Positions 9,319 through 17,322 of a stretch of DNA of 64,000 nucleotides are shown here, piece after piece. Source of the stretch: Modestobacter sp. VKM Ac-2982 (lineage in GTDB: Bacteria; Actinomycetota; Actinomycetes; Mycobacteriales; Geodermatophilaceae). Within the stretch, counting starts at the first letter, position 1, and each line of letters opens with the position of its first letter. Under the pieces are notes generated by a model that saw only the letters and a program-made list of their open reading frames with translations, was not told where the DNA came from and ran no database searches. Made by a program: the position numbers and the translations under genes. Where the stretch lies: the NCBI RefSeq assembly GCF_026967935.1, contig NZ_JAPVBL010000001.1, positions 1,036,082-1,100,081 of the forward strand, given 5' to 3'.

Positions 9319-10274
9319 CGGTGTCCTGCTCCGGCTGCGTCCAGCGCGGCCTGGGCCAGCGCCCGCGTCGCCTCCGGTGAGCTCATCAGCAACGGGACGG
9401 CGCGCACGTCGACGCCGGGCACGGTGGCCTGGTCACCGGTGTGCACCAGCCAGGCGTCCAGCAGGCCGCCGGTGGACCGGGCGCCGTAGTGCCGGCCGAC
9501 GCCCTCCGCGCTGACCTCGACGCCGACCACGGGCAGGCAGCGGTCGGCCATGCCGCGCAGCGCGGCGCCGTCGACGATGGGGGAGATGCCGACCACCCGG
9601 CCGGTGGCGGCGCGGACCGCGTCGCGGATCCCGGGCACCCCCAGCACGGTGCCGATCGAGACGACCGGGTTGGACGGCGCGAAGACCACCGCGTCGGCGG
9701 TGCTGATGGCCTCGACGACGCCGGGGCCGGGGCGGGCGTCGTCCACCCCGACCTGGACGAAGCCGCTGGCGGCCAGGGCGGCCCGGTGCCGGATCCACCA
9801 CTCCTGGAAGTGGATGGCGCGCGGGCGGCCGGTGTCGGGGTCGTCGACCACGACGTGCGTCTCGACCCGCTGGTCGCTCATCGGCAGCAGCCGCACCCCC
9901 GGCTGCCAGCGCTGCGCGAGGGCGGCCGTGACGTCGGAGAGCGGGTAGCCGGCGTCGAGCATGCGGGTGCGGACCAGGTGGGTCGCGATGTCCCGGTCGC
10001 CGAGGCCGAACCAGGTCGGTTCCGCACCGTAGGCGGCCAGTTCGTCCTTGACCGTCCAGCTCTCGTCCCGGCGGCCCCAGCCACGGTCCTCGTCGATCCC
10101 GTCACCCAGCGTGTACATGACGGTGTCCAGGTCGGGGCAGATCCGCAGCCCGTGCAGGGTCACGTCGTCGCCGGTGTTGACCACGGCGGTCACCTCGGCG
10201 TCGGGAGCCGCCGCGAGGACGCCGCGGAGGAAGCGGGCGCCGCCGACGCCGCCGGCGAGTACGACGATGTGCAC
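9315..10274 (-). CDS. cofD: 2-phospho-L-lactate transferase (F420 biosynthesis)
   Basis: Transfers the phospholactyl/phosphoenolpyruvyl group from the guanylylated donor to FO, forming F420-0 or dehydro-F420-0. Mycobacterial name fbiA. The 319-aa protein begins [18 protein letters not shown], then has [20 protein letters not shown], and [14 protein letters not shown], all CofD signatures. The GTG at 10274 is chosen because the family N-terminus starts there and CACGAT lies 6 nt upstream; the upstream extension of the frame is not conserved. First gene of a two-gene operon with fbiB, divergent from whiB2 as in mycobacteria. Confidence 0.93.
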   Translation of the reverse strand: MHIVVLAGGVGGARFLRGVLAAAPDAEVTAVVNTGDDVTLHGLRICPDLDTVMYTLGDGIDEDRGWGRRDESWTVKDELAAYGAEPTWFGLGDRDIATHLVRTRMLDAGYPLSDVTAALAQRWQPGVRLLPMSDQRVETHVVVDDPDTGRPRAIHFQEWWIRHRAALAASGFVQVGVDDARPGPGVVEAISTADAVVFAPSNPVVSIGTVLGVPGIRDAVRAATGRVVGISPIVDGAALRGMADRCLPVVGVEVSAEGVGRHYGARSTGGLLDAWLVHTGDQATVPGVDVRAVPLLMSSPEATRALAQAALDAAGAGHR

Positions 10275-10280
10275 CCGACC

Positions 10281-10286
10281 ATCGTG
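10281..10286 (-). promoter_or_regulatory. Candidate -10 for leaderless cofD-fbiB transcript
   Basis: Minus-strand CACGAT ends 6 nt before the GTG start of cofD. It is the CANNNT variant also seen before mtrA and the PHP gene. Confidence 0.4.
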
Positions 10287-10463
10287 CCTGATCGGCAGAA
10301 CTCCACGGCGGACCCGGGTCCGCGCCAGACGATCTGCACGAAACCGCCCGGTCTCGATGGCAGATGGTGTGGAAGAGCACGGCGTGTCGGGGTGGGCTGT
10401 GACCGCTCCAGGACGAGTTGTCACCTGTGGGACAGATGTGGTGCTGCGTTACACCGGCCCGAC

Positions 10464-10493
10464 TTGACCTCGACTCAACGACACGCGTGTAAT
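10464..10493 (+). promoter_or_regulatory. Promoter of whiB2 (TTGACC - 18 bp - TGTAAT)
   Basis: A -35-like TTGACC at 10464-10469 and a -10-like TGTAAT at 10488-10493 are 18 bp apart, the clearest two-box promoter seen in the window. Transcription would start near 10500, giving a 5' leader of about 75 nt. The rest of the cofD-whiB2 gap contains no gene. Confidence 0.5.
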
Positions 10494-10574
10494 TCCGATG
10501 TCGTCATCAGGTGCTGGCGACTGGGACCCGCCCAGCAGCACGCGCCGGGACGCAGCGAGAGGGGACGCAACGTG

Positions 10575-10922
10575 ATGGCCGAGGTGTCGTGGTTGACCGA
10601 GCACGAGAGCTCTGCAGCAGGCCCCACCCCGGCCTCCTCCGGGCGGGACGCGCTGGGGAGGGCGGACGTCTTCGACGCCGGGCTCCCGGGCGTGGACGCC
10701 GAGGAGCAGAGCTGGCAGGAGCGTGCGCTGTGCGCCGAGACGGACCCGGAGGCGTTCTTCCCGGAGAAGGGCGGCTCCACCCGGGAGGCGAAGAAGATCT
10801 GCACCGGCTGCGAGGTCCGCGCCGAGTGCCTGGAGTACGCCCTGACCATGGACGAGCGCTTCGGCATCTGGGGCGGGCTCTCCGAGCGTGAGCGCCGCCG
10901 CCTGCGTCGCCAGGCCGGCTGA
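10575..10922 (+). CDS. whiB2: WhiB-family iron-sulfur regulator, WhiB2/WhmD type
   Basis: Small [4Fe-4S] transcription factor needed for cell division and septation in mycobacteria (WhmD/WhiB2). The 115-aa protein has the four cluster cysteines C53, C76, C79 and C85 (the last three as CxxCx5C), the GIWGG turn at about 97-101, and a basic SERERRRLRRQAG tail. The WQERALCAETDPEAFFPEKGG segment matches WhiB2. It sits opposite fbiA/fbiB exactly as in M. tuberculosis, which supports the subtype. ATG 10575 is preceded by GAGAGGGGA; a GTG lies one codon upstream. Confidence 0.93.
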   Translation: MAEVSWLTEHESSAAGPTPASSGRDALGRADVFDAGLPGVDAEEQSWQERALCAETDPEAFFPEKGGSTREAKKICTGCEVRAECLEYALTMDERFGIWGGLSERERRRLRRQAG

Positions 10923-10958
10923 CGAAGACCTCGTACCTCCCGCACCTCCTCCCGCTCG

Positions 10959-10980
10959 GTCGGCGCAACGACGCGCCGAC
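10959..10980 (+). terminator. Hairpin downstream of whiB2
   Basis: GTCGGCGC / GCGCCGAC, 8-bp perfect stem with a 6-nt loop, 37 nt after the whiB2 stop. No T-run. Confidence 0.5.
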
Positions 10981-11060
10981 GTCGCTCGTCACCGAGTGCG
11001 CCACCCGACTGCTCCGCAGCCCTGGCCCACCGGCCCTCGCCCGTGTGGTCGACTGGGCCC

Positions 11061-11924
11061 GTGCACACCCGGGTCGCCGACGGCCGCACCGCCGTCGTCC
11101 GTGAGGTCCGCGCCGCCGCACCCCTCCTGACCGGGGTCGCCGCCCCGCTCCCCGCCCGCCCGCCATGGCTCACCGCCGCGCTGAACGTGCAGGCCGGCCA
11201 CCCGTTCGGCCGGGTCCGCCCCCGGGCCGTGCTGGTCGGGGAGGACGCGGACAGCCGTCCCGTCGGGGCGGCCCTGCTGTCCTTCCGGCGTCGCGGCGTC
11301 GGCACCGTGGTCACCCTGCTGGGTGCCGAGCCCGGCCCGCTGCCCCCGGGACGACCTCAGTCCCGGCTGCCGGCCCGGGACGACGAGGTCGCCGCGCGGC
11401 TCGCCGCCGGGGTGATCGACCTGCTGGACCGGGTCCGGGGCCCGTGGACCCTCCGGCTGACCGGGCTCCCGCTCGGCGACCCGACGGTGCGGCACCTCGC
11501 TGCCGGGCTGCCGGACGCCCAGTTGGCCACCGCGCGCAGCCGGCGCCTGGTCGACGAGCTGGACACCGTCGCCGATGTCGTCCGCAGTCGGGACCCGGTC
11601 GAGGTCGAGCGCTGGCTGCCGGCCGTGCTGGCGCAGCTCCCCGCCGCGCAGCGGGACTTCGTGCGCGCCGCGGCCCGGCTGCACGCCGCGACCGGCGAGC
11701 TGGAGGTCGCCGTCGTCCCGGCGGACGACGGGCCGAGGGCCCTGCTGCTCACCCTGCTCGACCGGGGCGCCGCCGGGGAGGAGCGCTGGCCGTGGTGGGG
11801 GACGAGTGACGTCGGCGGGCTCCGCCGCGAGCTCGGTGCCCCGGCGGGCACGCTCACGGCCGTCGCCGGCCTCGCCCAGCTGGGCCGCCGGGGGGCGCTC
11901 AGCCGGGGTGCTGCAGCCGGCTGA
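11061..11924 (+). CDS. Conserved hypothetical protein
   Basis: A 287-aa protein that I do not recognise. It has no signal peptide or membrane segment, is rich in Ala, Leu and Arg, and alternates predicted strands and amphipathic helices. A segment near residues 50-80 (RPRAVLVGEDADSRPVGAALLSFRRRG) is compatible with an acetyltransferase-like sheet, but no catalytic motif is visible. The start is uncertain: GTG at 11061 or 11043. Its 3' end overlaps the end of the convergent membrane-protein gene by 26 nt. Coding is supported by codon-position GC bias and by the length of the frame. Confidence 0.6.
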   Translation: MHTRVADGRTAVVREVRAAAPLLTGVAAPLPARPPWLTAALNVQAGHPFGRVRPRAVLVGEDADSRPVGAALLSFRRRGVGTVVTLLGAEPGPLPPGRPQSRLPARDDEVAARLAAGVIDLLDRVRGPWTLRLTGLPLGDPTVRHLAAGLPDAQLATARSRRLVDELDTVADVVRSRDPVEVERWLPAVLAQLPAAQRDFVRAAARLHAATGELEVAVVPADDGPRALLLTLLDRGAAGEERWPWWGTSDVGGLRRELGAPAGTLTAVAGLAQLGRRGALSRGAAAG

Positions 11925-13395
11925 CCCCGCGGTCGGGTGCGGTGGCCGCGCTGTCCAGCCCGATCCGGACGACGCCGGTCGCCGGGGCCATGCCCTCCTG
12001 GCGCGGGCCGTCGGGCGCGATCGAGGCGGCCAGCCGGTAGGCCCGGCCGGTGTAGCTGGGGGCGCTGCCGTTCGGGCGCGTGTAGGTGGGGAAGAGGCCG
12101 GTCAGCTCGATGCGGTCGCCGTCACGGGCGACCTGGAGCTCCGGGCCGGCCAGGTCGGCGTACTCGGTGATGCCCCGGGCACAGCCGGCGGCCACCGGGT
12201 CGGCAGGGGGCTCGTCGGTCAGGCAGTTGTACGTGGGCAGCCGGACGTGCGCCAGGGCGCGTCGGCCGTCGGTGGTGAGGCTGACGCTGGGGTAGGTGAC
12301 GGTCAGCCCCACGGCCCGCTCCTCCAGCACCACCCCGCCGAAGGTCGCCGTCGCCGCGACGCCGTCGGTGCCCAGCGGGACGGAGGAGAGCGCCAGGGCG
12401 CCCGCCTCGGGCTGGGCCGCGGCGTCGGGTGACCCGCTCTCCGGGGGCGGCGTGGCGGGCGCGGGACCGGCCGGGGTCGGTGCGGTCGCCGTCGTCCCGG
12501 TGGCGGCGCCGTCCGCCGCGGTGGCGTCCAGGCCGACGTCTGCGGACCGGCTCGTGGGTGTACCCACCGCCACGGCGGCGAGGACCAGCAGGGACGCCGC
12601 CGTGAGAGTGGTGGCGGACAGGGCCGTGCGCGACAGCGTGCCGCCGGGTGTCCGGACCGCGGTCGACGTGGCGCCCGTGCCGGTGGTCCGTGGCTGCGCT
12701 GCCGTCGGCCGGGCGCTGGCGGAGCCGGGCGGGGCCTCCAGGAAGCCGGGCAGGTCGTCGAGCACCTCGGCGTCGGTCGTCCGGTGACCGGCGTCGCGGG
12801 CGACCGGTCCAGCAGCCCGCCCCCCGGTCAGGAGGGCCGACGCCAGCGCGGCACACAGGCCGGCGGCGAGGGCCAGCAGCACCGAGACCAGCACCCACCG
12901 CGCTGGGGCCGGCGAGCCGGTGACGCCGGCCGCCGAGGCCTCCCGGCCCGGCTCGACGTCCACGAGCTCCTCGTCGGTGCCCCGCTCGACGAGCCGGTCG
13001 ACCACGGCGCCGGCCGCGGCCACCGCGGTGTCCCGGTCGGGCAGCGTCACCCGGACCGCGACGGTGGCCGTGCCGGGAGCGTGCTCGGCAGCGGTGGCCT
13101 CCTCGAGCTCGGCCAGCGGCACCTCGGCCAGCGCCGGCTCGTCGGCCTGCGCCGCGGCCAGGACCTCGGCCGACCCGGCGAGCGCGGTGTACCGGTCGGC
13201 CAGCAGCACTGCCGAACCGGCGCCGGCCTCGGTGCGGGGGGTCACGGTCAGGGTCGCGGTGGCCGTCGTCGTCCGGGGCTGGAGGGCCAGCAGCACCAGG
13301 CCGACGGTGAGGACGACGAGGCCGGCGACGACCCCGGTCACGACGGCCCGCCGGGCACCGTGCCGGCCGGGCCGGCTCTGGTCAGCTGCGCTCAT
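11899..13395 (-). CDS. Chain-length-determinant (Wzz-like) membrane protein with extra secreted C-terminal domain
   Basis: A 498-aa protein with a cytosolic N-terminus, a first helix (GVVAGLVVLTVGLVLLAL), about 130 extracytoplasmic residues beginning with ATATLTVTPR, and a second helix (WVLVSVLLALAAGLCAALASALL). This is the Wzz/CapA two-helix topology of polysaccharide chain-length regulators. A proline-poor cytosolic linker then leads to a third helix near residue 300 and a ~190-aa exported Thr/Pro/Ala-rich domain. No tyrosine-kinase domain follows. I start at ATG 13395; ATG 13410 is possible. The frame upstream of this is antisense to the zincin gene. Function is inferred from topology only. 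Confidence 0.6.
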   Translation of the reverse strand: MSAADQSRPGRHGARRAVVTGVVAGLVVLTVGLVLLALQPRTTTATATLTVTPRTEAGAGSAVLLADRYTALAGSAEVLAAAQADEPALAEVPLAELEEATAAEHAPGTATVAVRVTLPDRDTAVAAAGAVVDRLVERGTDEELVDVEPGREASAAGVTGSPAPARWVLVSVLLALAAGLCAALASALLTGGRAAGPVARDAGHRTTDAEVLDDLPGFLEAPPGSASARPTAAQPRTTGTGATSTAVRTPGGTLSRTALSATTLTAASLLVLAAVAVGTPTSRSADVGLDATAADGAATGTTATAPTPAGPAPATPPPESGSPDAAAQPEAGALALSSVPLGTDGVAATATFGGVVLEERAVGLTVTYPSVSLTTDGRRALAHVRLPTYNCLTDEPPADPVAAGCARGITEYADLAGPELQVARDGDRIELTGLFPTYTRPNGSAPSYTGRAYRLAASIAPDGPRQEGMAPATGVVRIGLDSAATAPDRGVSRLQHPG

Positions 13396-13435
13396 CTCGG
13401 CGCCCAGCATGGCAAAGGGGTCGGCCGCGGCCCGT

Positions 13436-13894
13436 TCAACCGGCGGGGTCGATCTCCTCGGGGTCCCGTCCCAGCAGCACCGCCACCTGGTCGACGACGA
13501 CGTCCCGCACCAGGTCGGCGAGGTCGTCGCGGTCGGCAGCGCGGATCTCCAGCGGACGGCGGTAGACCACGATCCGGGCCGGGTGCTCGTGCCCGCCCTC
13601 CCGGTGCGCGGGCAGCACGCGAGCCAGCGGGACGCTGCCGTCCTCCAGCACGTCGGCGTCCAGCACCACGTCGTCGGGGCTGGTGTGGTCCACCCAGGGC
13701 ACGTCCTCGACGGCGAACTCGACGCCGGCCAGCTCACGTTCCCAGCGACGCTCCAGGTCCTCGACCGCGTCCAGGACCAGGTCGTCGAACTGCTCGGCGC
13801 GGCTGCGGGACAGCGGCACCGTCGGTGGCACGAGACGACCGCGCAGGCCGCGGCCATGGCGGTCGCGCCGGGCGCGGGAAGGGAGGCGGTCCAT
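13436..13894 (-). CDS. Metallopeptidase-fold (zincin-like) protein lacking the HExxH motif
   Basis: A 152-aa member of the small actinobacterial 'metallopeptidase family protein' group (Rv3259-like, next to whiB2 in M. tuberculosis too). The core RAEQFDDLVLDAVEDLE, GVEFAVEDVP, ARIVVYRRPLE and LVRDVVVDQVAVLLGRDPEEIDP matches that family. In catalytic zincins of this fold the last helix carries HExxH; here the equivalent is VRDVVVDQV, with no histidines, so peptidase activity is not expected. A TAGGCT -10 lies 9 nt upstream of the ATG. It is probably transcribed with the Wzz-like gene 40 bp downstream. Confidence 0.8.
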   Translation of the reverse strand: MDRLPSRARRDRHGRGLRGRLVPPTVPLSRSRAEQFDDLVLDAVEDLERRWERELAGVEFAVEDVPWVDHTSPDDVVLDADVLEDGSVPLARVLPAHREGGHEHPARIVVYRRPLEIRAADRDDLADLVRDVVVDQVAVLLGRDPEEIDPAG

Positions 13895-13903
13895 CGCGGC
13901 AGG

Positions 13904-13909
13904 AGCCTA
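13904..13909 (-). promoter_or_regulatory. -10 element upstream of the zincin-like gene
   Basis: Minus-strand TAGGCT, 9 nt before the ATG at 13894, so the leader would be only a few nt long. Confidence 0.4.
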
Positions 13910-14054
13910 CGGCCTCAGCGGACCGCAGCGGTGCCGGCGACCAGCCGGGGACGCCGGGCGGGGGGACGGCTGAGGCGGGTGGGCCAGGACGGGGAGGAGG
14001 GGGTGGACGTGCGTGATCCGGTGTGCCTCCTCCCCAGACGGCGTCGGCTGCGGA

Positions 14055-14060
14055 TAGTGT
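14055..14060 (+). promoter_or_regulatory. -10 element of the DUF3499 gene
   Basis: TAGTGT predicts transcription from about 14068. That leaves a ~14-nt leader containing AGGA before the GTG at 14082. Confidence 0.4.
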
Positions 14061-14081
14061 GCCCGGCGTGAGGAACCGGTG

Positions 14082-14432
14082 GTGAGGCAGTCACGTCGCT
14101 GTTCGCGCAGCGGCTGCGCGCAACCGGCGGCGGCCACCCTGACCTACGTGTACGCGGAGTCCACGGCCGTCGTCGGCCCGTTGGCGACCTACTCCGAGCC
14201 GCACAGCTACGACCTGTGCGAGTTCCACGCCGAGCGGCTCACGGTGCCCCGGGGCTGGGAGGTCGTCCGGCACGAGATCGACGCCGACGACCTCGGCCCG
14301 ACCGGTGACGACCTGCTGGCGCTGGCCGACGCAGTGCGAGAGGCGGCCCGTCCGGAGCCGCCGCGCGACCCGGCCGACGACGGCAGCGGCACCCGTCGCG
14401 GCCATCTGCGCATCCTCCCCAACCTCCCCTGA
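14082..14432 (+). CDS. DUF3499 family protein (Rv3258c-like)
   Basis: A 116-aa conserved actinobacterial protein of unknown function. The N-terminal RRCSRSGCAQPAAATLTYVYA and YSEPHSYDLCEFHAERLTVPRGWEVVR match DUF3499. The cysteines in CSRSGC and the later DLCEFH suggest a small zinc-binding knuckle (CxxxxC...CxxH). The GTG at 14082 gives the family's MRxxRRCSR start and has AGGA upstream; a GTG one codon earlier (14079) is possible. It lies directly upstream of manB, as in M. tuberculosis. Confidence 0.85.
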   Translation: MRQSRRCSRSGCAQPAAATLTYVYAESTAVVGPLATYSEPHSYDLCEFHAERLTVPRGWEVVRHEIDADDLGPTGDDLLALADAVREAARPEPPRDPADDGSGTRRGHLRILPNLP

Positions 14433-14464
14433 GACGCTGGGGCGCCCGGCGCCCACCGCGCCGT

Positions 14465-14470
14465 TAGGGT
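14465..14470 (+). promoter_or_regulatory. Candidate -10 of the manB operon
   Basis: TAGGGT lies about 55 nt before the TTG start of manB. It implies a leader of roughly 45 nt that contains GAGGA as ribosome-binding site. Confidence 0.35.
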
Positions 14471-14524
14471 CGACCCGCCGGCGGTCACTCGGGCCGCGGT
14501 CACCGACTGCGAGGATGAGCTGCG

Positions 14525-15904
14525 TTGCCGGACCTGACATCGATCATCAAGGCCTACGACGTGCGCGGAGTCGTCCCCGACCAGTGGGACGAGACCGTCG
14601 CCCGCGCCATCGGGACCGCCTTCGCCGAGTTCGTGCACCAGGAGACGGGGGCGACCTCGGTCGTCACCGCCCACGACATGCGCGACTCCTCGATCCCGCT
14701 GTCCCGGGCCTTCGCCGAGGGCGTGCTGTCCCGCGGGCTCGACGTCGTCGAGGCCGGCCTGGGCTCCACCGACATGCTCTACTTCGCGGCCGGCTCGCTG
14801 GAGATGCCGGGCGCGATGTTCACCGCCAGCCACAACCCGGCCCAGTACAACGGCATCAAGCTGTGCCGGTCCGGGGCCGCGCCGATCGGCCAGGAGTCCG
14901 GGCTGGTCCAGATCCGGGAGTGGGCCGAGCAGCTGCTGGACGGTGCGACCGTGTTCGACCGCGACCCGGGCCGCCCGGGCACGGTGAGTGGTCGGGACGT
15001 CGCCGTGGAGTACGCCACCTACCTGCGGGGCCTGGTCGACCTCTCCGGCATCAGGCCACTGAAGGTCGTCGTCGACGCCGGCAACGGGATGGGCGGGCAC
15101 ACCGTCCCCGTGGTCCTCTCCGGGCTGCCGCTGGAGATCGTGCCGATGTACTTCGAGCTCGACGGGTCCTTCCCCAACCACGAGGCGAACCCGCTGGACC
15201 CGGCGAACCTGGTCGACCTGCAGGCGGGCGTCCGCGAGCATGGCGCCGACATCGGCCTGGCTTTCGACGGGGACGCCGACCGCTGCTTCATCATCGACGA
15301 GCGCGGCGAGCCGGTGAGCCCCTCGGCGATCACCGGACTGGTCGCCGTCCGCGAGCTCGCCAAGGGGACCGGGACGACGATCATCCACAACCTGATCACC
15401 TCCCGGGCGGTGCCGGAGATCGTCCGTGAACACGGGGGCAACCCGGTGCGGACCCGGGTGGGTCACTCCTTCATCAAGGCGGAGATGGCCCGCACCGACG
15501 CCGTGTTCGGCGGTGAGCACTCCGCGCACTACTACTTCCGCGACTTCTGGCGGGCCGACACCGGCATGCTCGCCGCGATGCACGTGCTGGCCGCGCTCGG
15601 CGAGCAGTCCCGCCCGTTGTCGGAGCTGACCGCCGCGTACGAGCGCTACGTGGCCTCGGGCGAGATCAACTCCACGGTCGCCGACCAGGCCGGCCGGGTG
15701 GCCGCCGTCCGCGAGACCTACGGCGACCACGACGGGGTGACCTTCGACGAGCTCGACGGCCTGACGGTCTCCCTGCCCGACGGCGCGTGGTTCAACCTGC
15801 GGGCCAGCAACACCGAGCCCCTGCTCCGGTTGAACGTCGAGGCCCCCGACGCAGCACGCATGGCGCAGGTGCGCGACGAGGTGCTCGAGGTGGTCCGCGC
15901 ATGA
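14525..15904 (+). CDS. manB: Phosphomannomutase
   Basis: Interconverts mannose-6-phosphate and mannose-1-phosphate, feeding ManC. The 459-aa alpha-D-phosphohexomutase has KAYDVRGVVPDQ at the N-terminus, the phosphoserine loop TASHNPAQYNG (Ser102), the Mg site FDGDADRCF, the sugar loop GGEHSAHYYFRDFW, and the phosphate-binding RASNTEPLLRLNVEA near the C-terminus. The start is a TTG with GAGGA about 10 nt upstream. It overlaps the next gene by 4 nt (ATGA), starting a tightly coupled three-gene operon. Confidence 0.94.
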   Translation: MPDLTSIIKAYDVRGVVPDQWDETVARAIGTAFAEFVHQETGATSVVTAHDMRDSSIPLSRAFAEGVLSRGLDVVEAGLGSTDMLYFAAGSLEMPGAMFTASHNPAQYNGIKLCRSGAAPIGQESGLVQIREWAEQLLDGATVFDRDPGRPGTVSGRDVAVEYATYLRGLVDLSGIRPLKVVVDAGNGMGGHTVPVVLSGLPLEIVPMYFELDGSFPNHEANPLDPANLVDLQAGVREHGADIGLAFDGDADRCFIIDERGEPVSPSAITGLVAVRELAKGTGTTIIHNLITSRAVPEIVREHGGNPVRTRVGHSFIKAEMARTDAVFGGEHSAHYYFRDFWRADTGMLAAMHVLAALGEQSRPLSELTAAYERYVASGEINSTVADQAGRVAAVRETYGDHDGVTFDELDGLTVSLPDGAWFNLRASNTEPLLRLNVEAPDAARMAQVRDEVLEVVRA

Positions 15905-16107
15905 GCGGCCCGGCCACCGGCGGCGGGACGCTGGGCATCGACCCCGAGCTGCTCGCGATCCTCGCCTGCCCGGACACGCACCACACGCCGCTCACCGTCG
16001 ACGTCGGGGCGAGCGAGCTGGTCTGCCCGACCTGCTCGCGTGCTTACCCGGTGCGCGACGGCATCCCGGTGCTGCTGCTCGACGAGGCTCGGCAGCGGAG
16101 CTCATGA
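15901..16107 (+). CDS. Trm112-family small zinc protein
   Basis: A 68-aa protein with the Trm112 pattern: LLAILACPDTHHTPL, then LVCPTCSRAYPVRDGIPVLLLDEA. One Cys comes from ACPD and two from CPTC. In eukaryotes Trm112 activates methyltransferases; in actinobacteria this small protein usually sits between manB and the SIS gene and its role is unknown. The ATG overlaps the manB stop, and its own stop overlaps the next start, both by 4 nt. Confidence 0.82.
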   Translation: MSGPATGGGTLGIDPELLAILACPDTHHTPLTVDVGASELVCPTCSRAYPVRDGIPVLLLDEARQRSS

Positions 16108-17246
16108 CCTCCCCCGAGCTCGCCGAGGAGGTCCTCGACGACCTCGAGCTGCTGCGTGCCCGTGACCCCCGGGGGCTGTTGCCGGCGGTCGCGGGTGCCG
16201 GGGCCCAGGTCCGGGAGACGACGCAGCTGACGCAGGAGGCCGGGCTGCAGCGGGCGACCTCGGGTGGCCGCCCGCGTGGGCTCGTGATCGTCGGGCGGCG
16301 CGAGGGGGCGGTCGCCGCGGCGGTGCTGCGGGCGCTGCTCGGCCCGGCCAGCCCGGTGACCGTGGACGTCGTCCCGGGGCCGGACCTCCCGGTCTGGATG
16401 GGCCCCTCGGACATCGCCGTGGTGGCCACCCGGACCGGCGCCGGCCGGTACGCCGTCACCCCGGCCTACGAGGCCGCCCGCCGCGGCGTCGTGCTGGTCG
16501 GCATCGGCGCCGAGGGCGCCCCGCTGCACGGCGCGTGCGCCAGCGCCCGGGCGCCCTACGTGCCGCTGCCGGCCTCCCGGGTGCAGCACACCGCGCTGTG
16601 GTCGCTGCTCACCCCCATGCTGCTGCTGGCTGCCGACCTGGGACTCGTCGCGGAGGACGCCGCCGACACCGAGCTGGTGGCCGCGGCGCTGGACGAGGTG
16701 GCGGCGGAGTGCGGACCGGCCCGGGAGTCGTTCGTGAACCCGGCGAAGACCCTGGCGCTCGAGCTGCTGGACGCGCTGCCGGTCATCGCCGCCGAGGGCC
16801 CGCTGGCCGGGGCCGCGGCCGGCCGGGTCGCCGATCAGCTGGCCACCCTGGCCGGGCTGCCGGTGACCGGCTTCCGGCTGCCCGACCAGCGGGTCGCCGC
16901 GTGCACCGTCCTCGGCGGCCTGCTGGCGCCCGAGGGTGGGCAGGACGACTTCTTCCGCGACCGGACCGACGACGCCGGCCGACGGCTGCGGCTGATCACC
17001 ATCCGCGACGCGGACGCCGGCGAGCACGACGCCGGGGAACGAGACCCACGGTCGGCCGGGGAGGCGATGCAGGAGGTGCTGCGCACCGCGGCGGCGCACA
17101 ACGTCCCGGTCAGTGCGCTCGCCGAGCAGGCCGAGCCGGAACGGCACCCCCGGCTGGCCAGGCTGGCCCGGCAGCTCTCCGTCGCCGACTTCAGCGCCGT
17201 CTACCTGGCGCTGGCGCTGGACCACGAGCGGGCGTTCCACACCTGA
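16104..17246 (+). CDS. SIS-domain sugar-phosphate isomerase-like protein (Rv3256c-like)
   Basis: A 380-aa protein between manB and manA. The position and the pattern (RGLVIVGRREGAVAAAVLRALLG, then VVATRTGAGRYAVTPAYEAARRGVVLVGIGAEGAPL) match actinobacterial proteins annotated as PGI/PMI-type SIS proteins. The canonical SGNTxET phosphate loop is weak here (TRTGAGRYA), so a true phosphomannose-isomerase activity is unproven, and manA next door would make it redundant. The ATG overlaps the Trm112 stop by 4 nt. Confidence 0.72.
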   Translation: MTSPELAEEVLDDLELLRARDPRGLLPAVAGAGAQVRETTQLTQEAGLQRATSGGRPRGLVIVGRREGAVAAAVLRALLGPASPVTVDVVPGPDLPVWMGPSDIAVVATRTGAGRYAVTPAYEAARRGVVLVGIGAEGAPLHGACASARAPYVPLPASRVQHTALWSLLTPMLLLAADLGLVAEDAADTELVAAALDEVAAECGPARESFVNPAKTLALELLDALPVIAAEGPLAGAAAGRVADQLATLAGLPVTGFRLPDQRVAACTVLGGLLAPEGGQDDFFRDRTDDAGRRLRLITIRDADAGEHDAGERDPRSAGEAMQEVLRTAAAHNVPVSALAEQAEPERHPRLARLARQLSVADFSAVYLALALDHERAFHT

Positions 17247-17308
17247 GCGGGTGCACGACTCGGTGGACGTGGTCGGCGGTTCGGCCGTGGACGCCGCTGG
17301 GCCGGAGG

Positions 17309-17314
17309 TATCGT
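17309..17314 (+). promoter_or_regulatory. -10 element of leaderless promoter for manA
   Basis: TATCGT ends 8 nt before the ATG at 17323. Confidence 0.45.
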
Positions 17315-17322
17315 CCGGCGCG

